From: Methylobacterium marchantiae
Lineage (GTDB): Bacteria > Pseudomonadota > Alphaproteobacteria > Rhizobiales > Beijerinckiaceae
DNA length: 64,000 nt
Reading direction: 5' to 3'
Assembly (NCBI RefSeq): GCF_022179405.1
Contig: NZ_BPQT01000026.1
Location: forward strand, 62,001 to 126,000
Part shown: in pieces, positions 54,281 through 63,357 of the stretch
Layout of the letters: the number at the start of each line of letters is the position of its first letter
Numbering within the stretch: the stretch's first letter is position 1
Notes under the pieces: model-generated
What the model saw: only the letters and a program-made list of their open reading frames with translations
Told to the model about the DNA's origin: nothing
The model's database searches: none
Translations under genes and position numbers: made by a program

Positions 54281-55525
54281 ATGGCAGCCTTGTCCATGAG
54301 CCCTGCGCCCGTGTCGAGCACGCCCCCCTGGCTCAGCATCGTCGGAATTGGAGAGGATAGCCGCGCGGGCCTCAGCCCTGCCGCTGCCGCCGTCCTCGAC
54401 GCGGCGGAGGTGGTGTATGGCGGCGCGCGCCATCTCGCCCTCGCCGCACCGGTGACGGCGGAGACCCGGATCTGGCCACGCCCGATCTCCGACGCCTATC
54501 CGGGCCTCCTCGCCCGGCGTGGCCGGCCCACCTGCATCCTCGCAACCGGCGACCCGTTCCATTACGGCATCGGCGCAGAGATCGCCCGACTGCTTCCGGC
54601 GGCCGAGATGCGGGTCTTCCCACACCCTTCCGCCTTCAGCCTCGCAGCGGCACGGCTCGGCTGGCCGCTGGCCGAGAGCACCTGCCTCACCCTGCACGGG
54701 CGGGCGCTGGAGCGGATCGTGCCTCATCTCCAGCCCGGCGCCCGCCTCCTCGTCCTGACCTGGGACGGGACCACGCCGCAGGCCGTCGCGACACTGCTCA
54801 CTGAGCGCGGCTTCGGCCGCTCGCGCCTCACCATTCTCGAAGCCATGGGCGGGCCGCGCGAGAGCCGTCGCGAGGCCGTGGCCGACGCCTTCGCCCTCAC
54901 CGGCATCGATCCGCTCAACACGCTGGCGGTGGAGATCGTCGCCGATGCGGACGCACGGGTCGTCACGCTCAGTCCCGGCCTCGACGACGCCTGGTTCGAG
55001 AATGACGGCCAGCTCACCAAGGCCGACATCCGGGCCGTGACGCTTGCCGCCTTGCGGCCACGCGCCGGCCAGCTTCTCTGGGACATCGGTGCGGGAGCCG
55101 GCTCCATCTCCATCGAATGGATGCTGCGCCACCCGAGCCTGCGTTCGCTCGCCATCGAGGCGAACCCGTTGCGCGCGGCCCGGATCGCACGCAACGCCGC
55201 CCGCCTCGGCGTGCCGGACCTGCGCATCGTGGAAGGCGCGGCGCCCGCTGTTCTCGACGGGCTGGCCCCGCCCGACGCGATCTTCATCGGCGGTGGCGTG
55301 GCGGGAGATGGCGTACTCGCCAGCGCCGTCGATGCCCTTGGGCCGGGCGGTCGGCTGGTTGCGAATGTCGTCACCCTGGAAGGCGAGGCCGTGCTACTCG
55401 CCGCCTTAGCCCGCCACGGCGGTCGATTGAAGCGCCTGTCGATCGCCCATGCCGATCCGGTCGGCCATCTCCACGGCTGGCGCGCCGCGATGCCGGTGAC
55501 GCAATGGGCCTGGACGAAGCCGTGA
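54281..55525 (+). CDS. cobL: Precorrin-6Y C5,15-methyltransferase (decarboxylating)
   Basis: The product is 414 aa. It is a fusion of a CbiE-type methylase (about 1-215, LSIVGIGEDSRAGLS; ILATGDPFHYGIGAEI) with a CbiT-type decarboxylating methyltransferase (about 230-414, LLWDIGAGAGSISIEWML). The start is uncertain: ATGs at 54224, 54281 and 54296 are all possible and none has a good ribosome-binding site. 54281 is chosen because it avoids overlap with cobK. The last bases overlap the start region of cobE. Confidence 0.93.
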   Translation: MAALSMSPAPVSSTPPWLSIVGIGEDSRAGLSPAAAAVLDAAEVVYGGARHLALAAPVTAETRIWPRPISDAYPGLLARRGRPTCILATGDPFHYGIGAEIARLLPAAEMRVFPHPSAFSLAAARLGWPLAESTCLTLHGRALERIVPHLQPGARLLVLTWDGTTPQAVATLLTERGFGRSRLTILEAMGGPRESRREAVADAFALTGIDPLNTLAVEIVADADARVVTLSPGLDDAWFENDGQLTKADIRAVTLAALRPRAGQLLWDIGAGAGSISIEWMLRHPSLRSLAIEANPLRAARIARNAARLGVPDLRIVEGAAPAVLDGLAPPDAIFIGGGVAGDGVLASAVDALGPGGRLVANVVTLEGEAVLLAALARHGGRLKRLSIAHADPVGHLHGWRAAMPVTQWAWTKP

Positions 55526-56088
55526 TTCGCCGTCTGCCGGGGACTGATCGGGTGGGAGGGCGGCTCCGAGACGAGCAGACCATATCCGGCATTGCCCCCC
55601 TCTCCCGCTCCTCTCTGCAGGAGGGAGGAGATGCAATCTCATCGGACCAGTGCCGCCATATCGAGAGTCCTGACGGGCAGGAGCGACGCTCCCTCGTCGC
55701 TGGGATCGGCTTTCGACACGGAGCCGGAGCAGACGAGATCATCGCCCTGATCCGCCGCGCGCTCGCGGAGAGCGCTCAGGCGGCGGACCGCCTCGCCGCC
55801 ATCGCCACCGCCGAAGACCGCGTTGGCGAGCGGCCGATCCGCGAGGCAGCCGCCGCGTTCGGCATCGTCCCCACCGGAATCTCGCCCTCGGCCCTGACCG
55901 CCGTAGACCGCCACGTACCGACTCGCTCGATCCGGATCGAGGCGAGCCGGAATGTCGGGTCGGTGGCGGAGGCCGCCGCCCTGGCCGCAGCGGGCGACGG
56001 CGGGATCCTAATTCTGCCGCGCATTGCTTCTCCAGCGGTCACATGCGCCCTTGCGCTTCCCGTACATTTCGCCACTCAGGCGCCATGA
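55504..56088 (+). CDS. cobE: CobE/CbiG-C-like cobalamin protein with N-terminal extension
   Basis: The product is 194 aa from the ATG at 55504 (or from a GTG at 55522 that overlaps the cobL stop). From about residue 66 ([20 protein letters not shown]) to the end it is a normal CobE, similar to the C-terminal part of Cbi[13 protein letters not shown] is a conserved block. The first roughly 65 residues, Arg/Ser-rich, are not CobE-like. No start codon lies closer to the conserved part in this frame. A strong GGAGGGAGGAG precedes an ATG at 55631, but in another frame. Confidence 0.82.
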   Translation: MGLDEAVIRRLPGTDRVGGRLRDEQTISGIAPLSRSSLQEGGDAISSDQCRHIESPDGQERRSLVAGIGFRHGAGADEIIALIRRALAESAQAADRLAAIATAEDRVGERPIREAAAAFGIVPTGISPSALTAVDRHVPTRSIRIEASRNVGSVAEAAALAAAGDGGILILPRIASPAVTCALALPVHFATQAP

Positions 56089-56867
56089 CCGTTCATTTCA
56101 TCGGCGCCGGCCCCGGTGCCGCCGACCTCATCACCGTGCGCGGGCGCGATCTCATCGCCCGCTGCCCCGTCTGCCTCTATGCCGGGTCGCTGGTGGCGCC
56201 CGAGATCCTGTCTTGGTGTCCGGCCGATGCCCGCATCGTCGACACCGCCCCCTTGGACCTGGACGGGATCGTGGCCGAGATCGTCTCCGCGCATGAGGCC
56301 GGTCGAGACGTGGCACGCCTGCATTCCGGGGACCTCTCGATCTGGAGCGCCCTCGCCGAACAAACCCGCCGCCTCGACCGGATCGGCATTCCCTACACGG
56401 TGACGCCGGGCGTACCGTCCTTCGCCGCCGCCGCCGCACTGCTCCGGCGTGAACTCACCGTTCCGGGCGTGACGCAATCGGTGGTCCTGACACGCACCTC
56501 CGGCCGGGCGAGCGCCATGCCGGAGCGCGAGACGCTCGCAGCCTTCGCGGCCACCGGCGCGACGTTGGCCCTGCATCTCTCCATCCACGTGATCGAGACC
56601 GTGGTGGCCGAACTGGTGCCGTTCTACGGGGCGGATTGCGCCGCGGCCGTAGTGTTCCGGGCAACCTGGCCGGACGAGCGCGTCCTTACCGGGACTCTCG
56701 CCACCATCGCCGAGGAGGTGCGCTTCGCGTCCATCGAGCGGACGGCCCTGATCCTCGTCGGCCCCGCCCTGGCGGCCGATGAGTTTCGCGAGAGCGCACT
56801 CTATTCCACCGACTACGACCGGCGTTTCCGCCCCACGGGGCAGCCGGTTCCGAAGGCCGGCGCATGA
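56085..56867 (+). CDS. cobM: Precorrin-4 C11-methyltransferase
   Basis: The product is 260 aa. Motifs are [17 protein letters not shown] (4-20), [16 protein letters not shown] (about 85), [16 protein letters not shown] and [15 protein letters not shown], typical of CobM/CbiF. It methylates C-11 of precorrin-4. The ATG overlaps the cobE stop, and its stop is overlapped by the cobB ATG. The frame upstream of 56085 is a shadow of cobE. Confidence 0.95.
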   Translation: MTVHFIGAGPGAADLITVRGRDLIARCPVCLYAGSLVAPEILSWCPADARIVDTAPLDLDGIVAEIVSAHEAGRDVARLHSGDLSIWSALAEQTRRLDRIGIPYTVTPGVPSFAAAAALLRRELTVPGVTQSVVLTRTSGRASAMPERETLAAFAATGATLALHLSIHVIETVVAELVPFYGADCAAAVVFRATWPDERVLTGTLATIAEEVRFASIERTALILVGPALAADEFRESALYSTDYDRRFRPTGQPVPKAGA

Positions 56868-58192
56868 CGATGCCGGGAAGGCCGAATCCGCCGGGCCTGC
56901 TCGTCGCCGCGCCGCGGTCGAGTTCGGGCAAGACCACCGTGACGCTGGCGCTGATGCGGGCGCTTGCCCGACGTGGCCTCGCCGTCCGCGGCGCCAAATG
57001 CGGGCCGGACTATATCGACCCGGCCTTCCATCAGGCAGCGACCGGTCATCCCAGCGTCAATCTCGACAGTTTCGCCATGCCCGATGCCATGCTCGATTCG
57101 GTGGCGACGATGGCTGGGCGAGATGCCGATATCGTGATCGCGGAAGGCTCCATGGGCCTGTTCGACGGCATCGTTGCAGGCGAGGGCCGCACTGGCGCCA
57201 ATGCCGACATCGCGGCGCGCTACGGTTGGCCCGTGCTTCTTGTGGTCGACGTGTCGGGCGCGGCGCAATCGGCTGCGGCCGTGGCGCTGGGCTGCGCCAG
57301 CTACGATCCGCGCATCCGCATCGCCGGAGTGGTGCTCAACAAGGTCGCCAGCCCCCGCCATCGTCGCCTCGTGGAGGCCGGGCTCACGCGGGTCGGCATC
57401 CCGGTGCTCGGCGTGCTCATGCGCGACGCGACCCTTGCCCTGCCCGAGCGCCATCTCGGTCTGGTCCAGGCCCGCGAGACCGGCGATCTCGACGCCCGCC
57501 TCGATCGCCTCGCCGATCTCGCCGAGGCTAGCCTCGATCTCGATGCCATCCTCTCAGCGGCAGCGGGGCGCTTGCCCGACCTGGCGGAGCTGACCCTGCC
57601 CCCTCCTCCGGGACAGCGCATCGCCGTCGCCTCGGACGAGGCGTTCTCATTTCTGTATCCGCATATGGAAGCCGGCTGGCGCGCCGCGGGCGCGGAAATC
57701 GTCGCTTTCTCGCCCCTCGCCGATGAAGCCCCGCCCGACCGCTGCGACGCCTGCTGGCTCCCGGGCGGATATCCCGAACTCCATGCCGAAAGGCTGGCGG
57801 CGGCCGCGACGTTCCTCAATGGACTGAGGAGCTTTGCCCGGCACAAGCCCGTTCATGGTGAGTGTGGCGGCTACATGGTGCTCGGAACCAGCCTCGAGGA
57901 CGCTGCCGGGATTACGCATTCGATGGCGGGGTTGCTTCCGGTCGCAACCTCATACAAGGCGCGTCGACTGCATCTCGGTTATCGCGTCGCGACGTTGATC
58001 GCCGATGGAACACTCGGTCGAGCCGGCGCCCGGCTCATCGGCCACGAGTTTCACTATGCCAGCGAACTCACCGCGACACCCGGTCCTGATATCGCATTAG
58101 CGAATGTGACTGATGCCGAAGGTATTCCGCAAGGACTGGCCGGACATCGGTTCGGGCAAGTCTCAGGCAGCTTTTTTCATCTGATTGGATAG
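56864..58192 (+). CDS. cobB: Hydrogenobyrinic acid a,c-diamide synthase
   Basis: The product is 442 aa. A DTBS-like ATPase domain ([19 protein letters not shown], about 9) and a C-terminal class I amidotransferase-like domain with the nucleophilic Cys in [11 protein letters not shown] (about 330) are clear. It amidates the a and c side chains, the step before cobalt insertion. It is the last gene of the cobL-cobE-cobM-cobB run and converges on an XRE regulator with a ten-base gap. Confidence 0.95.
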   Translation: MTMPGRPNPPGLLVAAPRSSSGKTTVTLALMRALARRGLAVRGAKCGPDYIDPAFHQAATGHPSVNLDSFAMPDAMLDSVATMAGRDADIVIAEGSMGLFDGIVAGEGRTGANADIAARYGWPVLLVVDVSGAAQSAAAVALGCASYDPRIRIAGVVLNKVASPRHRRLVEAGLTRVGIPVLGVLMRDATLALPERHLGLVQARETGDLDARLDRLADLAEASLDLDAILSAAAGRLPDLAELTLPPPPGQRIAVASDEAFSFLYPHMEAGWRAAGAEIVAFSPLADEAPPDRCDACWLPGGYPELHAERLAAAATFLNGLRSFARHKPVHGECGGYMVLGTSLEDAAGITHSMAGLLPVATSYKARRLHLGYRVATLIADGTLGRAGARLIGHEFHYASELTATPGPDIALANVTDAEGIPQGLAGHRFGQVSGSFFHLIG

Positions 58193-58202
58193 CGAAAAGG
58201 GA

Positions 58203-58604
58203 TCATGCGCTCACGGGCACTTCTGCGCGTTTTCCCATCTTTGCGGCGGTGCGAACGATCGCTAATACGTCACGCCGTAGCTGATCGTCCTCGATCAAGG
58301 CATAGGCTCGCAGCAACTCGATCGCACCCTGAGCGCTCAAAAAACCGAACACATCCGACTGAGTTCCTTGGGTCTCGTCTTCCTCGAAGAAAGCGGACAC
58401 GGGCACTTCAAGGAGACGTGCGATCTCGCGGAGACGTCCTGCGCCGACCCGGTTCTGCCCCTTCTCGTACTTCTGCACCTGCTGAAATGTAACACCGACA
58501 GCGGTTCCGAGCGCAGTCTGGCTAAGGCCACGAGCCTTGCGCAAGGCTGTGATCCGTAGCCCGACTAGGCGATCGACGTCGGTCGTTTGCTTTGGCATCA
58601 TCAC
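58203..58604 (-). CDS. XRE-family transcriptional regulator
   Basis: The product is 133 aa. An N-terminal Cro/C1 helix-turn-helix (residues about 14-66: RITALRKARGLSQTALGTAV, QQVQKYEKGQNRVGAGRL) is followed by a flexible segment and a short helical tail containing FLSAQGAIELLRAY. This layout is common in alphaproteobacterial stand-alone regulators. The target is unknown. Three methionines at the start make the exact initiation unclear. Confidence 0.88.
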   Translation of the reverse strand: MMMPKQTTDVDRLVGLRITALRKARGLSQTALGTAVGVTFQQVQKYEKGQNRVGAGRLREIARLLEVPVSAFFEEDETQGTQSDVFGFLSAQGAIELLRAYALIEDDQLRRDVLAIVRTAAKMGKRAEVPVSA

Positions 58605-59053
58605 TCGTTTCAGTGCTCAATACGGTCGTTCGCAACCGTTCCGATCTTTGCGGTCGACACGCCATCTTCGATATGACTGACTCGGCTTGCCCGAGGGTCA
58701 AATAGAACATGGCCTATCAGGCACCCTGAGGTATCCCAGAATAGACCGAAATCTCCAGGGTCGTTCCGCAGGGCAACGATCAAAACGACGCATCAAAATG
58801 CGCAAAACAGCTTGACCACAAACTAGGCATGGATGGCAAGAGTGGCGGCAAGCTTGGCGTTGCGAACGATGCATGGCAGGAAGCGGCCCTCTTTCTGAGA
58901 GAAGGAACCAGTCTTATCTCGGAGTCTTAATATAACACAAAAAGCGTCATTTTCGTATCCAGAAAACTAACTGTTTCCATTCATTTCTCAAGCCATCCGA
59001 GTCGAGCTAGAATGAGGTGCTCGTAATTTGCCGACAACGGGAAAAGGGTTTCC
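58605..59053. other. Gene-free AT-rich stretch
   Basis: About 450 bases of lower GC than the flanks (lowest around 58900-58990), with no supported coding frame. It lies between the divergent XRE regulator and the monooxygenase-like gene, so promoters for both should be here. AT-rich TTAATATAAC near 58930 is a candidate -10 region, unproven. Confidence 0.5.
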
Positions 59054-59401
59054 ATGTTCATCGCCATGAACCGATTCAAAGTCGTGAAAGACGCAACGGC
59101 AGAATTCGAGCAGGTATGGCTCGGACGCGACAGTCAACTGGGCGAGATGGATGGGTTCGTCGAGTTTCAGCTCCTGCGCGGCCCGGAGCACGAAGACTAC
59201 GTATTGTATGCATCGCATACCGTCTGGGCTTCCAAATCCGCATTCGAGGTGTGGACCCGGTCGGAGCAGTTCCGCAGGGCGCACAGTCGGGCACCGTCGA
59301 CGAAGCCCCTCTACCTCGGTCATCCACAATTCGAAGGCTTCGAGACGATTCAGACCCTGACGAAATCTCCGTCGGAGACGCATTCCGAGGCGGTCGTCTG
59401 A
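59054..59401 (+). CDS. Antibiotic biosynthesis monooxygenase / heme-degrading-like protein
   Basis: The product is 115 aa. It is a dimeric ferredoxin-like fold protein of the ABM superfamily: MFIAMNRFKVVKDATAEFEQ at the start, GFVEFQLLRGPE in the middle and FEVWTRSEQFRRAHSR, which carries the His where IsdG/HmoA enzymes bind heme. Heme or quinol oxidation is possible; the substrate is unknown. It starts at 59054 or at M5 (59066). It converges on the Fsr-type transporter. Confidence 0.82.
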   Translation: MFIAMNRFKVVKDATAEFEQVWLGRDSQLGEMDGFVEFQLLRGPEHEDYVLYASHTVWASKSAFEVWTRSEQFRRAHSRAPSTKPLYLGHPQFEGFETIQTLTKSPSETHSEAVV

Positions 59402-59431
59402 GCGAATAAGAGACGCGATGTTGCTCCAGCC

Positions 59432-60676
59432 TCACCGGCCGAGTTTCGGCAGGAATGCCGCGGCGAGGCCGATGAGGGGAAGGTAGGCGCAGAAGCCGTA
59501 GACGAACTCGATACTGGTTCGGTCGGCGACTTCGCCAAGGACAGCCGCGCCCAGCCCACCCATTCCAAATGCGAAGCCGAAGAAGAGGCCGCCCACGAGA
59601 CCGATACGTCCGGGCAGGAGTTCCTGTGCGTAGACCAGGATCGCCGGCATCGCCGAAGCCAGGATCAGCCCGATCGCCACGGTCAGGATCACGGTCCAGA
59701 CGAGATCGGCATGGGGCAAGGCGAGGGTGAATGGAAGTACCCCGAGGATCGAGGTCCAGATTACCGGTTTGCGACCGAATCGATCGCCGATTGGTCCACC
59801 GAGGATGGTGCCCGCTGCAGCAGCGCCCAGGAAGACGAACAGGTAGACCTGGCTCTCGGCCACCGGCAATCCGAAACGGTGGATCAGGTAGAATGTGTAA
59901 TAGGACGAAAAGCTTGCCATGTAGAAATATTTGGAGAAGATGAGTGCCAGCAGGATCGCGATGGTGGCGACGATCTCTCCTTGCGAGAGATCCGGTTCTG
60001 GTACGCTACCGGCTCGTCTCGTCGGTCGCGCCGTTCCTGCCAACCGCTTGCGATACCAGCGTCCCACCAGTGTCAGGACGCCGATCCCCGTGAGAGCGGC
60101 GAGAGAGAACCAGGCGATGCTGGACTGACCTTTCGGCACGACAATGAAAGCGGCCAGAAGCGGGCCGAGCGCCGTTCCAGCATTGCCGCCAACCTGAAAC
60201 AGCGATTGCGCCAAGCCGAAACGTCCGCCCGATGCCAATCGTGCCATCCGGGTGGCTTCGGGGTGGAACACAGCAGAGCCGAGGCCAACGAGTCCCGCAG
60301 CGATGAGCAGCATCCCGTAGGTCCAAGCGACTGAGAGCAGCATCAGCCCGACCAGCGAAGAAGCCATGCCGAGAACCAGTGAGAAGGGCATAGGCCTACG
60401 GTCGGTCTGTAATCCGACAAGGGGCTGCAGCACCGATGCGGTGAGTTGGAACACGAGAGTGATCAATCCGATCTGCCCGAAATCGAGCCGGAAGCCGGTT
60501 TTCAGGAGAGGGTAGATCGCCGGCAGAAGCGACTGGATCAAGTCGTTGAGAAGATGCGACAGGCTCAGCGCGCCGAGGACAGCGAAGGTCGGCGCCGTCG
60601 TATCGAGGCGCCTGGCGGAATCAGGTTGCGTTGTGACGACCTGCATTTCAGGTTCCAGACACTTCGATTCGCACAT
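59432..60676 (-). CDS. fsr: MFS transporter, fosmidomycin-resistance (Fsr) type
   Basis: The product is 414 aa with about twelve hydrophobic segments. SLSHLLNDLIQSLLPAIYPL near the N-terminus and QLTASVLQPLVGLQTDR after helix 2 are specific for the Fsr subfamily; GGPIGDRFGRKPVIW is the mid-protein motif A. E. coli Fsr exports fosmidomycin; here the natural substrate is unknown. The ATG at 60676 or at M11 (60646) may be used. It stands alone on the minus strand. Confidence 0.88.
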   Translation of the reverse strand: MCESKCLEPEMQVVTTQPDSARRLDTTAPTFAVLGALSLSHLLNDLIQSLLPAIYPLLKTGFRLDFGQIGLITLVFQLTASVLQPLVGLQTDRRPMPFSLVLGMASSLVGLMLLSVAWTYGMLLIAAGLVGLGSAVFHPEATRMARLASGGRFGLAQSLFQVGGNAGTALGPLLAAFIVVPKGQSSIAWFSLAALTGIGVLTLVGRWYRKRLAGTARPTRRAGSVPEPDLSQGEIVATIAILLALIFSKYFYMASFSSYYTFYLIHRFGLPVAESQVYLFVFLGAAAAGTILGGPIGDRFGRKPVIWTSILGVLPFTLALPHADLVWTVILTVAIGLILASAMPAILVYAQELLPGRIGLVGGLFFGFAFGMGGLGAAVLGEVADRTSIEFVYGFCAYLPLIGLAAAFLPKLGR

Positions 60677-61073
60677 CGTTGGTTTCCATGCGCCCGACGA
60701 CTTTGGAAAGCACCGTCACGGCAGCTCGTCGCACGACCTAATGGACTTTCCCTGCTCCAGCGATCCCGATCGCGCCGTCCAATGACTGCCAATGACGGAA
60801 TCGTGACTGCCCCTGCAGATTTGTCCGGAACCTCTGAACCCAAAACCTGCACCACAAACGTTAAGAGGTTAACGAAGTCCTGCAGCGGATCTTCTGCCTT
60901 CGATCAACTCGATCGGTGGCAAGCGGCAGGGTCACAGCAAGCTTCCGGGAACGGAGTTTCAACACGTCGCACAGGCCCGACGCTTGCTGTCATTCCAGAC
61001 GTCAAGAGGGTCGGCCGGTCGTTTGTCCCGTTCCGACACAGTCGCAGCTTCACTCCGGTACATAGCGCCCCAG
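60677..61073. other. Gene-free interval upstream of the glycosylphosphotransferase
   Basis: About 400 bases between the divergent Fsr-type gene and the sugar transferase. Open frames cross it on both strands (to 60446 and 60984) but show no domain. It should hold both promoters. No repeat or riboswitch was recognised. Confidence 0.45.
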
Positions 61074-62579
61074 ATGTTCCAGCAACGTCTTTCCGACATC
61101 TACCAGAGCCCGCCGGCAATGCATCGCGGCAGGCGGGAAGCATGGGCGGCCGTTCTGCCTAAACGGTGGCGAGGTGCGTTCCGGCTCGGTCTATCCACCG
61201 CATTGGCTGCGTCGGATTTGGTGACGATCGTCGCGACGGCCTATCTTGCCGAAGCGATCTACTACAAGTTCGCTTTCGACCGGCAGCTCTCCGTGGGCAT
61301 GACCGGGAGCTTTCAGCTGGCGGGGCTGGTCTCGGTCTTCGTTCTCCTGACCAACTTGGTGCGTGAAGAGTACAACATAGATGCGCAACTCACGCGCGGC
61401 CCTCAGCGTCGCCGCATGGCTGGTCTTTGGCTGACGGCCTGGGGGATCGTCCTCGTCGTCGGCTTCGCGACAAAGACGACGAACGACTTCTCACGAGCAG
61501 TCGCCATCGGTTTCTTCCTCGCCGGGCTGCCTGCCCTCTACCTGTCTCGCCTCGCGATGGTCGGCCTCGTCCGGCGCGCAACCAGCCCGAGTTCGTCCTC
61601 GATCAACAGGATCCACCTCGTCGGTTTCGAGGAAGACATTGCCGGCTTCTACAACAGTCACGACACGGAGGAACTCGGCCTGCGCGTGGTAGGCACGAGC
61701 TACCTTCGCCGCATCGACGCTCGAGAAGAGGCGTCCGTGCGTCAGGCTCAGATGTCGGAAGATCTGGACCTCGCCGTCTCCGTGGTGCGCTTCCTTCAGC
61801 CTGACGACGTCTTCATCCTGGTGCCCTGGACGGATGCGACGGATATCGAACGATGCGTCGATGCATTCCTGCGCGTCCCGGCCGCCCTGCACCTCCGTCC
61901 CAGCTCGGTGATGGACCGTTTCCCCGATCTCAGGCTGGCGCGGGTCGGTCGTCTGTCGGGCATCAATATTGGTCGCCGCCCGCTCAATTTCGGTGAGATC
62001 GCCCTCAAGCGAGGTATCGACATGGCCCTGGCGGCCGTTGCGCTGATCCTGCTGGCTCCCCTTTTCGCGTCCATCGCCATGCTGATCAAGTTCGACAGCC
62101 CAGGCCCGGTCTTCTTCCGACAGCGCCGCTATGGCTTCAATCAGCAGGCATTCGGCGTGTTCAAGTTCCGCAGCATGAAAACGGAGCACAACGCCGTCTT
62201 CCGTCAGGCGACGCGCAACGACTCACGGATCACGAAGATCGGTGCCATCCTGCGGCGCACGAACCTCGACGAACTGCCCCAGCTCATCAACGTCCTCAAG
62301 GGCGAGATGTCCCTGGTGGGCCCGCGCCCCCATGCCCTCGCCCATGACCGCAGCTTCGAGCGCCGGATCGCGCATTATGCCCGCCGCCACAACGTCATGC
62401 CGGGCATCACCGGCTGGGCTCAAGTCAATGGTTTGCGCGGCGAGACCCTGACCGATCTCGACATGGAACGGCGCGTGAACCACGACCTGCACTACATCGA
62501 CAATTGGTCGATCTGGCTCGACATCCAGATCATGATGCAGACGATCGTCTCTCGTCGGGCCTATCGCAACGCACGCTGA
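61074..62579 (+). CDS. Exopolysaccharide polyprenyl glycosylphosphotransferase
   Basis: The product is 501 aa. Four to five N-terminal hydrophobic helices and a CoA-binding-like middle domain are followed by the bacterial sugar transferase domain (about 310-501): LKRGIDMALAAVALILLAPL, FFRQRRYGFNQQAFGVFKFR, RRTNLDELPQLINVLKGEMS, LVGPRP. This is the WcaJ/ExoY-type enzyme that puts the first sugar phosphate on undecaprenyl phosphate. The start at 61074 is set by homology. It is not clustered with other EPS genes here. Confidence 0.92.
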   Translation: MFQQRLSDIYQSPPAMHRGRREAWAAVLPKRWRGAFRLGLSTALAASDLVTIVATAYLAEAIYYKFAFDRQLSVGMTGSFQLAGLVSVFVLLTNLVREEYNIDAQLTRGPQRRRMAGLWLTAWGIVLVVGFATKTTNDFSRAVAIGFFLAGLPALYLSRLAMVGLVRRATSPSSSSINRIHLVGFEEDIAGFYNSHDTEELGLRVVGTSYLRRIDAREEASVRQAQMSEDLDLAVSVVRFLQPDDVFILVPWTDATDIERCVDAFLRVPAALHLRPSSVMDRFPDLRLARVGRLSGINIGRRPLNFGEIALKRGIDMALAAVALILLAPLFASIAMLIKFDSPGPVFFRQRRYGFNQQAFGVFKFRSMKTEHNAVFRQATRNDSRITKIGAILRRTNLDELPQLINVLKGEMSLVGPRPHALAHDRSFERRIAHYARRHNVMPGITGWAQVNGLRGETLTDLDMERRVNHDLHYIDNWSIWLDIQIMMQTIVSRRAYRNAR

Positions 62580-62596
62580 TGCCGGGCACCGGCGCG

Positions 62597-63130
62597 TTAA
62601 GATCGTGACTCCCGCCCGAGGCAGGCGCCGCATTCGCCCTCCACTTCCAGGATCCGGCTCGACGGCTTGAAGCCCGCCTTCGCCAGAGTCCTGTCGAGCT
62701 GATCGTCAACCTCCGGGGAGGTGGTCTCGTCGATGCTGCCGCAGGTGCGGCAGATCAGAAAGACGAGCCCGGCGCCTTCGCCGTGCTGATGGCCGCAGGA
62801 GACGAAAGCGTTGCGGCTGGCAATGCGGTGAACGAGACCGTTCTCGGTGAGAAAGTCGAGGGCGCGATAGACCGAGACAGCAGCGACCCGGCGGCCCTGC
62901 CCACTCAGGCGCTCAGCGATGTCGTAGGCGCCGAGCGGTTTGGTCTCGGTCGCCACCGCTTCGAGCACGTCTCGGCGAAGCCGGGTGAATTGCAGATCGC
63001 GCTCTGCACAGAGACGCTCCGCCCGCGCGAGGGCGTCTACGGAATTGCCGCAGCAGGTCGCGTGTTCGTGAACGGCACCAAGGTCGTGCACCCCATCCTC
63101 CCGTGATCGCCGATCGATGCGTTCCAGCAC
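62597..63130 (-). CDS. zur: Fur-family zinc uptake regulator Zur
   Basis: The product is 177 aa from a GTG at 63130; a GTG at 63091 is an alternative. It has an N-terminal winged helix (LRRDVLEAVATETKPLGAYD) and a C-terminal metal-binding domain with HQHGEGAG, CRTCG and a final CGAC, the structural zinc cysteines. The Cys-rich pattern and divergence from znuC mark it as Zur rather than Fur. It should repress znu genes when zinc is sufficient, through the box at 63144. Confidence 0.9.
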   Translation of the reverse strand: MLERIDRRSREDGVHDLGAVHEHATCCGNSVDALARAERLCAERDLQFTRLRRDVLEAVATETKPLGAYDIAERLSGQGRRVAAVSVYRALDFLTENGLVHRIASRNAFVSCGHQHGEGAGLVFLICRTCGSIDETTSPEVDDQLDRTLAKAGFKPSSRILEVEGECGACLGRESRS

Positions 63131-63143
63131 GTTGAACTCACGC

Positions 63144-63162
63144 GATGTTACAGTGTATCAGC
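63144..63162. promoter_or_regulatory. Candidate Zur operator
   Basis: GATGTTACAGTGTATCAGC is an imperfect palindrome (six of eight positions match between half-sites GATGTTAC and the reverse complement of GTATCAGC). It resembles the alphaproteobacterial Zur box (GTTATA-N-TATAAC type) and lies between the divergent zur and znu genes, 14 bases before the zur start. Binding is inferred. Confidence 0.6.
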
Positions 63163-63223
63163 ACAAGAGATAGTTCGCCGCTCCCGTTCGGGCAATTCGC
63201 CCCCTCTTGGTACCCGAACCGCC

Positions 63224-63355
63224 GTGACGCGCCCTTTCCAGGTCAAGCCCTTCCCTCGCCGCTCTCTGTTCCGGGCCGGCGCATCCTCGCGACTGCTGAT
63301 CGCCGCGATCCTGTCCGGGCTGGTCTGGGGCGCGATCTTCTGGGCCATGGGATAA
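63224..63355 (+). CDS. Small membrane protein upstream of znuC
   Basis: A 43-residue frame from a GTG at 63224 to TAA at 63353. It has a basic N-terminus (PFQVKPFPRRSLFRAG) and one clear transmembrane helix (LLIAAILSGLVWGAIFWAMG). The stop is two bases before the znuC ATG, so it is probably translated with it. I do not know a named family; no strong ribosome-binding site is visible at the GTG. It could instead be part of the leader. Confidence 0.45.
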   Translation: MTRPFQVKPFPRRSLFRAGASSRLLIAAILSGLVWGAIFWAMG

Positions 63356-63357
63356 CG

